64,000 nt of DNA from assembly GCF_011752625.1 (NCBI RefSeq), contig NZ_VWXD01000017.1, positions 20,838 to 84,837 on the forward strand, read 5' to 3'. Position 1 is the first letter of the stretch, and each line of letters opens with the position of its first letter. Below are positions 52,469-61,234 of this stretch, one piece after another. Under the pieces are notes generated by a model that saw only the letters and a list, made by a program, of their open reading frames with translations, was not told where the DNA came from and searched no databases. Made by a program: the position numbers and the translations under genes. This DNA comes from Candidatus Pantoea formicae. GTDB taxonomy: Bacteria; Pseudomonadota; Gammaproteobacteria; Enterobacterales; Enterobacteriaceae.

Positions 52469-53326
52469 TCAATGCGCGATAGTAATGGTGCAGGTGGTAC
52501 CCGCCACCAACGGGACATCATCGGGAATGGTGTCTAAGCGAATTCGCACCGGCACGCGCTGTGCTAAACGCACCCAAGGCACATTGGGTTTGATATCGGG
52601 TACCAGCCCGCTGTCGGTTGACACGCTTTGGTCGTAAATTGCCCGACCAATACTCTCTACTTTACCCTGAAGTCGAGTGCCATTGCTGTACAGCACAATC
52701 TGTGCGTCTGCGCCGGGCCGGATATGGCGCAATTTCGTCTCTTCAAAGTAACCCATCACATAATATGAGTGGCTATCCAACAGCGCGAATAACGGGGTGC
52801 CGGCAGTGGCGTAATTCCCTGGACGAAGCGTCAGGTTGCTGATCCAACCGTCAGTGGGGGCGGTAATCGTGGTTTGTTGCAGATTCCAGCGAGCCTGATC
52901 GAGACTAGCCTGCGCCGCTTTGGCGGTGGCGGTGGCGGCATTAGCGGTGAGTCGCGCTGCATCCATATCCTCAGCAGAGATCACGTTGCGCGGCAAACTG
53001 GCGCGGCGGTTGGCCTCGTGCTGCGCCTTAGCCAGATCGGATTGGGCTTTAGACAACTGTGCATCCGCGTTGTCGAGGGCTATCTGCCAAGGCACCGGAT
53101 CGATCTTTAATAAGGTATCGCCTTTATGCACAAACTGGTTGTCTCGCACGGTCAACTCAATGATACGGCCAGAGACTTCGGGCGTGATATCGACCAGCTC
53201 TGCACGGACTTTGCCATCACGTGTCCAAGGCGATTGCATGTAATAGTTCCACATCCACCACCCTGCAATCAGGGCCAGGGCAAACACCACCAGAGTGGAA
53301 AAGTATTTAAATGGGTTGAATTTCAT
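52469..53326 (-). CDS. ydhJ: Membrane fusion protein YdhJ (HlyD family)
   Basis: 285 residues, the E. coli length. One N-terminal membrane anchor (8-30), then barrel-sandwich and alpha-hairpin segments. It contains SGRIIELTVRDNQFVHKGDTLLKID and the long helix LSKAQSDLAKAQHEANRRASLP. Periplasmic adaptor for YdhK, similar to AaeA. It is seven bases from ydhI on one side and from ydhK on the other. Confidence 0.95.
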   Translation of the reverse strand: MKFNPFKYFSTLVVFALALIAGWWMWNYYMQSPWTRDGKVRAELVDITPEVSGRIIELTVRDNQFVHKGDTLLKIDPVPWQIALDNADAQLSKAQSDLAKAQHEANRRASLPRNVISAEDMDAARLTANAATATAKAAQASLDQARWNLQQTTITAPTDGWISNLTLRPGNYATAGTPLFALLDSHSYYVMGYFEETKLRHIRPGADAQIVLYSNGTRLQGKVESIGRAIYDQSVSTDSGLVPDIKPNVPWVRLAQRVPVRIRLDTIPDDVPLVAGTTCTITIAH

Positions 53327-53332
53327 GGTGAT

Positions 53333-53569
53333 TTATCCGAGGCTCAGTAACCACAGTGCGCCAGTGACGCACAAAACAAACAGGGAAAGGTCCATCAGCG
53401 TGGGGTGCCAGATGTCACCGGAGTACATCCAGCCGCGTAGCAAAGGGTGAATCAGCAACCAGAAAAAGAACCCCAGCAGCACAGCTTTAAACAGGGGGGG
53501 AAAGAGCAGTGAGGCACCGAAAACCAGGTCGGTAAGCGGAGCGGTGGCGGAAAGTGTGGTTATCGACAC
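53333..53569 (-). CDS. ydhI: DUF1656 small membrane protein YdhI
   Basis: 78 residues, two hydrophobic helices, matching the AaeX/DUF1656 family that accompanies FUSC exporters. First gene of the ydhIJK operon, divergent from slyA. A SlyA-type palindrome lies in the shared 152-base gap. Function unknown. Confidence 0.93.
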   Translation of the reverse strand: MSITTLSATAPLTDLVFGASLLFPPLFKAVLLGFFFWLLIHPLLRGWMYSGDIWHPTLMDLSLFVLCVTGALWLLSLG

Positions 53570-53694
53570 GTGTCATCATCCTTCATTATCCCAGGTTGCC
53601 TCACGAGAGCGTAGTAGAGTGAGGATGCCGTCGAGCCTGAGATTTGTAATTTGTCCTGTAAACTCGCAGAATAGTGTAGAATCTGGCAAGATAG

Positions 53695-53706
53695 CTAGCA
53701 AGCTAA
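53695..53706. promoter_or_regulatory. SlyA box before slyA
   Basis: CTAGCAAGCTAA differs by one base from the SlyA consensus TTAGCAAGCTAA. It lies 16 bases before the slyA ATG and in the divergent region with ydhI. This suggests autoregulation and possibly control of ydhIJK. Confidence 0.78.
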
Positions 53707-53721
53707 TTATAAGGAGATGAA

Positions 53722-54159
53722 ATGGATACGCCCCTCGGAACAGATTTGTCCCGCTTGGTTCGCATCTGGCGTGCCTTGATTGATCAGCGTTTGAAACCGC
53801 TTGAGTTGACTCAGACACATTGGGTGACGTTACACAATATTCATCAACTTCCACCAGAACAGTCGCAGATCCAGCTGGCGAAGGCGATCGGTATCGAACA
53901 GCCTTCACTGGTTCGTACGTTGGATCAGCTGGAAGAGAAGGGGTTAATCACCCGTGCGACTTGTGCCAACGATCGTCGTGCTAAGCGTATCAAGCTGACC
54001 AAGCAGGCTGAGCCGATTATCGAACAGGTTGAAAGCGTGATTGATGCCACGCGGGACGATATCCTCTCCGGCATCAGCCTGGAGGAGATCAACCAGATGG
54101 TGACACTGATTGCCAGACTGGAAAAAAACATTCTCGAGTTACAAAACCGCGAGAAATAA
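53722..54159 (+). CDS. slyA: MarR-family regulator SlyA
   Basis: 145 residues (E. coli 144). Winged helix with recognition helix near LAKAIGIEQPSLVRTLDQLEEKGLITRATCANDRRAKRIKLT. It often counters H-NS silencing and responds to small aromatic ligands. AAGGAGATG precedes the ATG. Divergent from the efflux operon ydhIJK, and followed by a strong bidirectional terminator shared with slyB. Confidence 0.97.
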   Translation: MDTPLGTDLSRLVRIWRALIDQRLKPLELTQTHWVTLHNIHQLPPEQSQIQLAKAIGIEQPSLVRTLDQLEEKGLITRATCANDRRAKRIKLTKQAEPIIEQVESVIDATRDDILSGISLEEINQMVTLIARLEKNILELQNREK

Positions 54160-54190
54160 AAAAACCGACGCCATGGCGTCGGTTTTTTTT
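54158..54190. terminator. Bidirectional terminator between slyA and slyB
   Basis: ACCGACGCC-AT-GGCGTCGGT, a perfect stem flanked by seven A on the left and eight T on the right. Confidence 0.95.
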
Positions 54191-54200
54191 ATCTTCCCAC

Positions 54201-54668
54201 TCAGCGTGGAGAAACGGTCACTTGGCTGCCGTTGGAAGCCATCACTACGCGCTGACCCACTGAGTAACGGGTAGCCGCTTGCTTCTGCACGACCATGATG
54301 GTGTTGCCATCATCTTTACGAATTTCCAGCTCAACACCATCGGATTTGTTCACTGCACCCTGAACGCCTTGACCTGCTACGCCGCCCAGTACCGCACCGC
54401 CTGCTGTTGCCAGGCTACGTCCGGTGCCACCACCAATGGTATTACCGAGGAAACCACCCAGTACTGCACCACCAATGGCACCAATTACGTTGTTTTCATC
54501 GCCGCCCTGGATTTTAACCGGACGAACGGATACCAGAGTACCGTAGGAAACACTTTGTACTTGTTTGGCTTCACTGGCGCTATACACATCACCGGAAAGG
54601 GTGTCATTGCTGACACAACCTGCCAGCGTCAGGCCGGTCAGTGCCACGGCTACAAAACGCTTAATCAT
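54201..54668 (-). CDS. slyB: Outer membrane lipoprotein SlyB
   Basis: 155 residues. Lipobox TLAGC with Cys18, then a glycine-zipper segment (GAIGGAVLGGFLGNTIGGGTG and following repeats, about 63-107) that inserts in membranes, and a small C-terminal domain. E. coli SlyB is PhoP-controlled and encloses outer membrane proteins under stress. I did not see a clear PhoP box upstream. Confidence 0.96.
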   Translation of the reverse strand: MIKRFVAVALTGLTLAGCVSNDTLSGDVYSASEAKQVQSVSYGTLVSVRPVKIQGGDENNVIGAIGGAVLGGFLGNTIGGGTGRSLATAGGAVLGGVAGQGVQGAVNKSDGVELEIRKDDGNTIMVVQKQAATRYSVGQRVVMASNGSQVTVSPR

Positions 54669-54953
54669 CAGAAAGCTCCTTAATGCAAAAAAACGCCATG
54701 TTCTCGTCCTCTACTGCTTGAGTATAAGACAGAAAGCTGGCAATTGACTCTAAGTCCAAATTTTACGCGGCTGAAGCGAAGCATAGACTATCGCTCATCA
54801 ACAAAAATTCAATTTCGTGCTGAAAATATTTTTGTGTTGCGTTGCTGTGTGCTGCGCAGTTGAAAAGCGGAATTTTATCATAGAATTAGCCGCTGTTATT
54901 TGCCAAGCTAAACAGAGTTAAAGATAAGTCTCACGCGTGGGTAAGGAACCGCT

Positions 54954-56075
54954 ATGAAATCAGGACGCTACATCGGCGTGATGTCCGGCACTAGCCTGGA
55001 TGGCGTAGACGTGGTGCTGGCAGCCATTGATCACCACATGGTGGCCCAGCAAGCCAGCTATTGTCATCCCATGCCGCCGGCCCTTCGTCAGCAGGTGCTG
55101 GCCATCTGCCAGGGACAGCCATTGACGCTGTCACAGCTCGGCCAGTTAGACACGCAGTTGGGAAAGCTGTTTGCCGAAGCTGTGCTCACGCTGATGCAAC
55201 AGGAATCGCTGGAAGCCAGCGACATCATGGCCATCGGTTGCCATGGGCAAACTGTATGGCATGAACCGCAAAGTGATGCACCCAACACCCTGCAGATTGG
55301 TGATAATAATCAAATCGTTGCCGCGACAGGTGTCACGGTAGTCGGGGATTTCCGCCGTCGTGATATGGCGTTAGGCGGGCAGGGTGCGCCTTTAGTGCCC
55401 GCGTTCCACCAGGCGCTGTTAATGGATAGCGTTGAGCGCCGCATGGTCTTGAATATCGGTGGCATTGCAAACTTATCGTTACTGATACCCGGCCAGCCTG
55501 TGCGGGGTTTTGACACTGGGCCGGGTAATATGCTGATCGATGCGTGGATTTGGCGCCACAAAGGGCTGCCCTACGACAAAGATGCCGTTTGGGCACGCAG
55601 TGGCCAAGTGGTGCCTGCACTGCTTGAAAACATGTTAAACGATCCCTGGTTCGCATTACCGCCGCCGAAAAGTACCGGACGTGAATATTTCAATCTTGGC
55701 TGGGTTGAGCGCCAGTTGCAGCGTTTTCCCGCGCTGGCACCCCAGGATGTTCAGGCTACGCTTTGTGAACTCACGGCATTAACCATTGTGCAGCAGGTAC
55801 AGCTCAATGATGGCTGTGATCGCCTGTTGGTCTGTGGTGGTGGTGGTCGTAACCCACTGTTAATGGCGCGTCTCGCAGCGCATCTGCCGGGGACGGAAGT
55901 GGGGACCACCGACGAAGCCGGTATCAGCGGTGATGATATGGAAGCATTGGCTTTTGCCTGGCTGGCTTACCGCACGTTATCGGGTTTACCAGGCAATTTG
56001 CCCGCCGTGACGGGCGCACGTGAAATGAGCGTATTGGGTGCAATCTATCCGGCCAATGCCCGAGCAACACGTTAA
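54954..56075 (+). CDS. anmK: Anhydro-N-acetylmuramic acid kinase
   Basis: 373 residues (E. coli 369). Sugar-kinase fold with the phosphate loop GTSLDGVD at 12-19, and LNIGGIANLSLL and VCGGGGRNPLLM. It opens and phosphorylates anhydro-MurNAc to MurNAc-6-phosphate in cell wall recycling. mliC starts 11 bases later, making a two-gene unit of wall-related functions. Confidence 0.97.
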   Translation: MKSGRYIGVMSGTSLDGVDVVLAAIDHHMVAQQASYCHPMPPALRQQVLAICQGQPLTLSQLGQLDTQLGKLFAEAVLTLMQQESLEASDIMAIGCHGQTVWHEPQSDAPNTLQIGDNNQIVAATGVTVVGDFRRRDMALGGQGAPLVPAFHQALLMDSVERRMVLNIGGIANLSLLIPGQPVRGFDTGPGNMLIDAWIWRHKGLPYDKDAVWARSGQVVPALLENMLNDPWFALPPPKSTGREYFNLGWVERQLQRFPALAPQDVQATLCELTALTIVQQVQLNDGCDRLLVCGGGGRNPLLMARLAAHLPGTEVGTTDEAGISGDDMEALAFAWLAYRTLSGLPGNLPAVTGAREMSVLGAIYPANARATR

Positions 56076-56085
56076 GGAGCTAAGC

Positions 56086-56415
56086 ATGAAAAAAGTGGTT
56101 ATTTTGTTGGGAAGTCTGGTGATGTTAAGCGGCTGCGGTATGCTGCATAAACAGGAACAGACCCCACAAACATTACGCTATCAGTGCGGCACATTGCCGC
56201 TGACCGTCACGCTCGACAATGCGAAGCAGCAGGTCAGCTTTATTCTGGATGGCAAACCGTTAACGCTGACGCAAACCGTTTCGGCCTCAGGGGCACGTTA
56301 CAGTGACGGAACCTATGTCTTCTGGTCGAAAGGTAACGGTGCCTTTGTTGAACGTAATGATAAAATTGTGATTAATGACTGTGAATTGCAAAACGCGGAT
56401 GCGTCCGCCCAGTAA
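56086..56415 (+). CDS. mliC: Membrane-bound lysozyme inhibitor MliC
   Basis: 109 residues, the E. coli length. Lipobox LSGC with Cys17, then the small beta-barrel of C-type lysozyme inhibitors (YQCGTLPLTVTL...GARYSDGTYVFWSKGNGAFVE). It protects peptidoglycan from host lysozyme. AAGGAGC precedes the ATG at 56086; an upstream start inside anmK is rejected. pdxH follows after 14 bases. Confidence 0.95.
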   Translation: MKKVVILLGSLVMLSGCGMLHKQEQTPQTLRYQCGTLPLTVTLDNAKQQVSFILDGKPLTLTQTVSASGARYSDGTYVFWSKGNGAFVERNDKIVINDCELQNADASAQ

Positions 56416-56429
56416 CCAAGAGAATCAGC

Positions 56430-57086
56430 ATGAGCGACAGTGACAGCTTGCAAAATATTGCCCATTTGCGCCGTGAGTACACCCGCGGCGGGCTGCGACG
56501 TAATGATCTGCCAGACAATCCTCTGGCACTGTTTGAACAGTGGTTGAAGCAGGCGTGTGATGCGCAATTGCCGGATCCCACGGCGATGACCGTCGCCACT
56601 GTAGACAGCAGTGGACAGCCTTATCAGCGAATTGTTTTGCTCAAACACTACGATGAGCAGGGAATGGTGTTTTATACCAACCTCGGTAGCCGCAAAGCGC
56701 TGCAGTTGGCGGATAATCCGCGCATCTCGCTGCACTTCCCTTGGCATTTTCTCGAACGTCAGGTGATGGTGTTAGGGGAAGTGGAAAAACTGTCGCCACT
56801 GGAAGTGCTGAAATACTTCAGCAGCCGTCCGCGTGATAGCCAGATTGGCGCTTGGGTGTCGAAGCAGTCAAGCCGTATTTCGGCACGCGGTGTGCTGGAA
56901 GGCAAGTTCCTTGAGTTGAAACAGAAATTCCAGCAGGGTGAGGTGCCGTTGCCCAGTTTTTGGGGCGGATATCGCGTCAAATTCCACACCGTGGAGTTCT
57001 GGCAGGGGGGCGAGCATCGTCTGCACGATCGCTTCCTTTACCAACGAGACGGCAATGGCTGGTCGATTGACCGTTTAGCGCCGTAA
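56430..57086 (+). CDS. pdxH: Pyridoxamine/pyridoxine 5'-phosphate oxidase
   Basis: 218 residues, the E. coli length. FMN enzyme of the last step of pyridoxal phosphate synthesis. Conserved RIVLLKHYDEQGMVFYTNLGSRKALQL and the C-terminal WSIDRLAP. It is followed by tyrS and pdxY, so vitamin B6 synthesis and salvage flank tyrS as in E. coli. Confidence 0.97.
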   Translation: MSDSDSLQNIAHLRREYTRGGLRRNDLPDNPLALFEQWLKQACDAQLPDPTAMTVATVDSSGQPYQRIVLLKHYDEQGMVFYTNLGSRKALQLADNPRISLHFPWHFLERQVMVLGEVEKLSPLEVLKYFSSRPRDSQIGAWVSKQSSRISARGVLEGKFLELKQKFQQGEVPLPSFWGGYRVKFHTVEFWQGGEHRLHDRFLYQRDGNGWSIDRLAP

Positions 57087-57225
57087 AACTGCGTTTTACC
57101 CCCTTCAAACGCTGGCGCAGTTGGCGCCAGCGCTTTATGCTATAGCCCTCATTTTTTTCGTATCCGCATCTCAGCGGAAAGCTGTGTACCAGCCTAGGTG
57201 CAGTCTGATCAATTTGGAGTCAGTG

Positions 57226-58500
57226 ATGACCAGCAGTAACCTGATACAACAATTGCAAGAAAGGGGCTTAGTCGCCCAGGTAACGGACGAGGAAGCGTTA
57301 GCAGAGCGACTGGCGCAAGGGCCAATTGCACTCTATTGCGGCTTCGATCCGACCGCTGATAGCTTGCATTTGGGCCATCTGGTGCCGCTGCTCTGCCTGA
57401 AACGTTTTCAGGACGCCGGACACAAGCCGGTCGCGCTGGTGGGTGGTGCCACCGGTCTGATTGGCGATCCCAGCTTTAAAGCAGCAGAACGTAAACTCAA
57501 CACCACCGACACCGTTGGCGAATGGGTCGAGAAAATCCGCAACCAGGTTGCGCCTTTCCTCAGCTTCGACTGCGGTGATAACAGTGCTATCGCAGCCAAC
57601 AACTACGACTGGTTTGGTGGCATGAACGTGCTGACCTTCCTGCGTGACATCGGTAAACACTTCTCTGTCAACCAGATGATCAACCGTGAAGCCGTTAAGC
57701 AGCGTTTAAACCGTGAAGATCAGGGTATCTCCTACACCGAGTTTTCTTACAACTTGCTGCAGGGTTATGACTTTGCGGAACTGAACAAGCGCCATGACGT
57801 GGTGCTGCAGATTGGCGGTTCGGACCAGTGGGGTAACATTACTTCCGGTATCGATCTGACTCGTCGCCTGCATCAGCAGCAGGCTTGGGGCTTAACCGTT
57901 CCCTTGATCACTAAATCAGATGGCACCAAATTCGGTAAAACCGAAGGTGGCGCGGTGTGGCTTGATGCGAAGAAAACCAGCCCGTACAAGTTCTACCAGT
58001 TCTGGATTAATACCGCAGATGCGGACGTCTATCGCTTCCTGAAGTTCTTCACCTTTATGAGCATTGAAGAGATCAATGCGCTGGAAGAAGAAGACAAGAA
58101 CAGCGGTAAAGCGCCACGCGCGCAGTATGTGTTGGCGGAGCAGGTGACGCGTCTGGTTCACGGTGAAGCCGGTCTGACGGCCGCTAAACGTATCACTGAC
58201 AGCCTGTTCTCCGGCAGCTTGACTGAGATGACCGAAGCGGACTTCGAGCAGCTGGCGCAGGACGGTATGCCAGTAATCAATCTGAATGCAGAAGATGACC
58301 TGCAACAGGCGCTGGTCGCGGCTGAGCTGGTACCTTCGCGCGGTCAGGCACGCACCATGATCGGTTCGAACGCCGTTTCTCTCAACGGTGAAAAACAATC
58401 TGACGCCGAGTATCGTTTCAGTGAGAGTGACAAACTGTTTGGTCGCTTTACGCTGTTGCGTCGCGGTAAAAAACACTACTGCCTGATTAACTGGCAGTAA
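57226..58500 (+). CDS. tyrS: Tyrosine--tRNA ligase
   Basis: 424 residues, the E. coli length. Class I synthetase with the HIGH-type motif HLGHLV (about 48) and the KMSKS-type motif KFGKTEG (about 235); the C-terminal S4-like tRNA-binding domain ends CLINWQ. The ATG at 57226 has TTGGAGT upstream; an in-frame ATG at 57121 adds 35 unrelated residues. A terminator follows. Confidence 0.98.
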   Translation: MTSSNLIQQLQERGLVAQVTDEEALAERLAQGPIALYCGFDPTADSLHLGHLVPLLCLKRFQDAGHKPVALVGGATGLIGDPSFKAAERKLNTTDTVGEWVEKIRNQVAPFLSFDCGDNSAIAANNYDWFGGMNVLTFLRDIGKHFSVNQMINREAVKQRLNREDQGISYTEFSYNLLQGYDFAELNKRHDVVLQIGGSDQWGNITSGIDLTRRLHQQQAWGLTVPLITKSDGTKFGKTEGGAVWLDAKKTSPYKFYQFWINTADADVYRFLKFFTFMSIEEINALEEEDKNSGKAPRAQYVLAEQVTRLVHGEAGLTAAKRITDSLFSGSLTEMTEADFEQLAQDGMPVINLNAEDDLQQALVAAELVPSRGQARTMIGSNAVSLNGEKQSDAEYRFSESDKLFGRFTLLRRGKKHYCLINWQ

Positions 58501-58507
58501 GGTTCGA

Positions 58508-58530
58508 GGGCCGGTTTCCGGCCCTTTTTT
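58508..58530 (+). terminator. Terminator after tyrS
   Basis: GGGCCGG-TTT-CCGGCCC followed by six T, seven bases after the stop. pdxY starts 25 bases later, so it needs read-through or its own promoter. Confidence 0.9.
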
Positions 58531-58554
58531 ATGGCAAGGCAGTACAGGGCAATA

Positions 58555-59415
58555 ATGAAAAATATCCTCGCAATCCAATCTCATGTGGTTTATGGCCACG
58601 CCGGTAACAGCGCCGCCGAATTCCCGATGCGTCGTATGGGCGCAAACGTTTGGCCGTTAAATACCGTACAGTTCTCTAACCACACGCAGTATGGCCACTG
58701 GACCGGAACCGTAATGCCCGCCACTCATTTAACGGATATCGTTAAAGGAATCGCGGCCATCGACCGTCTGAAGACCTGTGATGCGGTGCTGAGTGGCTAT
58801 TTAGGTTCTGCTGAGCAGGGCGAACAAATTTTAGAGATCGTGCGTCAGGTGAAAGCCGCCAACCCGAACGCATGGTTCTTCTGTGATCCGGTGATGGGCC
58901 ATCCTGAGAAGGGGTGCATCGTGGCGCCTGGCGTCGCTGAATTCCATTGCAAGATGGCGATGCCAGCGAGCGACATCATCGCGCCCAATCTGCTGGAGCT
59001 GGAAATGCTGAGCGGCCATGAAGTGGCTAACGTTGAGCAGGCCGTTGTCGCAGCACGCGCATTGGTGGCACAAGGCCCTAAAGTGGTGCTGGTGAAACAC
59101 CTGGCCCGTGCTGGACGTCGCAGCGATCGCTTCGAGATGCTGCTGGTGACTGCCGATGAATGCTGGCACATCAGTCGTCCGCTGGTGGATTTTGGCGTAC
59201 GTCAACCGGTCGGTGTGGGCGATCTGACCAGCGGCCTGCTGTTGGTGGATTTGCTGCACGGTAAATCACTGCAAGACGCGCTAGAGCACGTGACGGCGGC
59301 GGTGTATGAAGTGATGCTGAAAACCCACGAAATGGGTGAGTATGAACTGCAGTTGGTGGCGGCGCAGGATGCGATTGCCCAACCGACTCAGCATTTTGCA
59401 GCCGAGAAGCTGTAA
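58555..59415 (+). CDS. pdxY: Pyridoxal kinase PdxY
   Basis: 286 residues. Ribokinase fold starting MKNILAIQSHVVYGHAGNSAAEFP, with the anion-hole motif QPVGVGDLTSG near 225. It phosphorylates pyridoxal in B6 salvage. The ATG at 58555 matches the family; an in-frame ATG at 58531 lies at the terminator T run and is rejected. It converges on gstA across a perfect hairpin (59467-59487). Confidence 0.96.
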   Translation: MKNILAIQSHVVYGHAGNSAAEFPMRRMGANVWPLNTVQFSNHTQYGHWTGTVMPATHLTDIVKGIAAIDRLKTCDAVLSGYLGSAEQGEQILEIVRQVKAANPNAWFFCDPVMGHPEKGCIVAPGVAEFHCKMAMPASDIIAPNLLELEMLSGHEVANVEQAVVAARALVAQGPKVVLVKHLARAGRRSDRFEMLLVTADECWHISRPLVDFGVRQPVGVGDLTSGLLLVDLLHGKSLQDALEHVTAAVYEVMLKTHEMGEYELQLVAAQDAIAQPTQHFAAEKL

Positions 59416-59466
59416 CCCGCAGTATAAGCAGGCGACCACCCGGTGGCATGCCGCTATCGTGATTAA

Positions 59467-59487
59467 CAGGCGCACAAGGTGCGCCTG
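59467..59487. other. Hairpin between convergent pdxY and gstA
   Basis: CAGGCGCAC-AAG-GTGCGCCTG, perfect nine-base stem. No T run on either side, so probably a weak terminator or mRNA 3' stem. Confidence 0.5.
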
Positions 59488-59494
59488 AATATCC

Positions 59495-60103
59495 TTAGAC
59501 CAAACCTTCTGCTTTCAGTGCCGCTTGTACCGCAGGGCGCTCTGCCACGCGATTAAACCAAGCTTCTAACGCATCCAGTCCGCTAAGATCCAGCTTGATC
59601 GCTTTCGCCCAACGCGTCACCACGAACAGATAGACATCGGCCACGGTATAACGCAGACCCATCAGCCACTGTTTGTCCTGCAGCGCGTCATTCACCGCCT
59701 GATATTTTTTCTCAAGCTGTGCGCGCACAATCGCTTTGTACTCTTCTGGTGTGTCTGGGCGGAACAGCGGTGAGAAGGTTTTGTGTAACTCGCTGCTGAC
59801 AAAGCTCAGCCATTCCAGCGTGTGATAGCGTGTCAAACTGCCCGTCGGTGCCAGCAAATTGCGGTCTGGTTTGAGATCCGCCAGATACTGCACGATAGCA
59901 ACGCCTTCAGTCAGCAAACTGCCATCATCAAACTGCAGTGCGGGAACTTGTCCTTTCGGGTTAATCTGCCAGTAATCCTCTCCCTGCTCGGTAACCTTTT
60001 TCTGCAGGTCGACATTCACCTGCGTAAAATCCAGTCCGCATTCACGCGCAACGATATGCGGTGACAGTGAACAGGCACCGGGCTTGCAATAGAGTTTCAT
60101 CAT
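59495..60103 (-). CDS. gstA: Glutathione S-transferase, beta class
   Basis: 202 residues (E. coli 201). Thioredoxin-like N domain with the catalytic Cys in KPGACSLSPH (residue 11) and PKGQVPALQFDDGSLLTEG, then the helical C domain. It conjugates glutathione to electrophiles. GGAGA precedes the ATG; a second ATG follows one codon later and would give 201 residues. Confidence 0.96.
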   Translation of the reverse strand: MMKLYCKPGACSLSPHIVARECGLDFTQVNVDLQKKVTEQGEDYWQINPKGQVPALQFDDGSLLTEGVAIVQYLADLKPDRNLLAPTGSLTRYHTLEWLSFVSSELHKTFSPLFRPDTPEEYKAIVRAQLEKKYQAVNDALQDKQWLMGLRYTVADVYLFVVTRWAKAIKLDLSGLDALEAWFNRVAERPAVQAALKAEGLV

Positions 60104-60173
60104 GGCTTCTCCTGGAGTGTTGTTGTGATCGAAACAGCATAAATCTGCTAAAAATTTTTACCAGTGACAGCGA

Positions 60174-61082
60174 TCAGGAATTCCGGTCTGCATTGCGTTT
60201 TTCTTCAGCAAAACAGGCGAGCGAAGGCAGCTGATCGAGTGCAAAATCCCAGAACTGACGGACCTTTGGCGTCATATTTTTGACTCGCTGTGTGACAAGT
60301 TGCACCGGCAAGGGGGCGGGTTCCCACTCGGGTAATAATCGGATCAGTTTTCCGTCCTGTAGATCATCCATCACCTGATATGACAGCAAGCGGCCAATCC
60401 CCTGGCCGCCGCGTAACGTTTCCAACTGGCTTTCAATATCATTGACGCGCAGACGTGGCAAAATACGCACCCGCAAATCCTGAGCAAAGCGCCATTCACG
60501 TGTATGGCGCAGGCTGGTGATCACCGCATGTTGGTGGAGGTCTGCTGGATGCGAGGGAACACCTGCGCGTTTTAAATAGTCAGGGCTGGCCACCAGGGTT
60601 GAACGGACACTGCCCACTTTGCGCGCCACCATGGAGGAATCCTGTAATTCGCCAATGCGCAGCGCGATATCCAGGCCATTTTCAATCAGATCCTGGTAAC
60701 TATCGCTCAGCACCACTTCAATTTGCATTTCGGGATGCTGCTGCAAGAAGGCATTGACCAGCGGCATCACATGGCGCCGACCAAAGGGGACCGGCGCGGT
60801 AATACGCAGTAACCCCTGTAGGCCGCTATGGTGGGCGCTGTCCATCGCATGCTGATAATCGCTTAAGAGTTGTTGCGCTTGCTCAAAAAGCTGCCAACCG
60901 GCTTCAGTAGGGGCCAGTTGCCGAGTGGTACGTTCAATTAACGTCGTGCCGAAGCGCGTCTCTAGAGCACTCAGCGTGCGGGTAATGACGGGAGGAGAGC
61001 GCTGTAGAATACGGGCTGCGCCTGCCATGCTGCCTTGCTGAATCACCGCGACAAATACTTGTAGCTCTTCAAATCGGTCCAT
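60174..61082 (-). CDS. LysR-family transcriptional regulator
   Basis: 302 residues with an N-terminal helix-turn-helix (GSMAGAARILQRSPPVITRTLSALE, about 17-41) and a substrate-binding domain. The subfamily lacks a clear E. coli counterpart at this place, where gstA and dtpA are normally neighbours. It is 70 bases upstream of gstA on the same strand and could control gstA or a distant gene. Its target is unknown. Confidence 0.9.
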   Translation of the reverse strand: MDRFEELQVFVAVIQQGSMAGAARILQRSPPVITRTLSALETRFGTTLIERTTRQLAPTEAGWQLFEQAQQLLSDYQHAMDSAHHSGLQGLLRITAPVPFGRRHVMPLVNAFLQQHPEMQIEVVLSDSYQDLIENGLDIALRIGELQDSSMVARKVGSVRSTLVASPDYLKRAGVPSHPADLHQHAVITSLRHTREWRFAQDLRVRILPRLRVNDIESQLETLRGGQGIGRLLSYQVMDDLQDGKLIRLLPEWEPAPLPVQLVTQRVKNMTPKVRQFWDFALDQLPSLACFAEEKRNADRNS

Positions 61083-61193
61083 GGTGATTCCAGCAGGATG
61101 AACAGGGAGCCGTCATCATGCGGGTAAGCGCTTAAAAAGCGAAGCTTTGACAGCAGGAAACGTTAAAGAATGCGGAAGAAAAAGCGAGGAAAA

Positions 61194-61217
61194 GAAAAAG
61201 CCGGGCGAACCCGGCTT
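61194..61217 (-). terminator. Terminator after dtpA
   Basis: On the minus strand AAGCCGGG-TTCG-CCCGGCTT followed by TTTCTTTTCC. Confidence 0.88.
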
Positions 61218-61234
61218 AATTTTAATCGAAAACG

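Noticed and set aside
58531..58554. Upstream ATG for pdxY
   Set aside because: It immediately follows the tyrS terminator T run and lacks a ribosome site; the family N-terminus begins at 58555.
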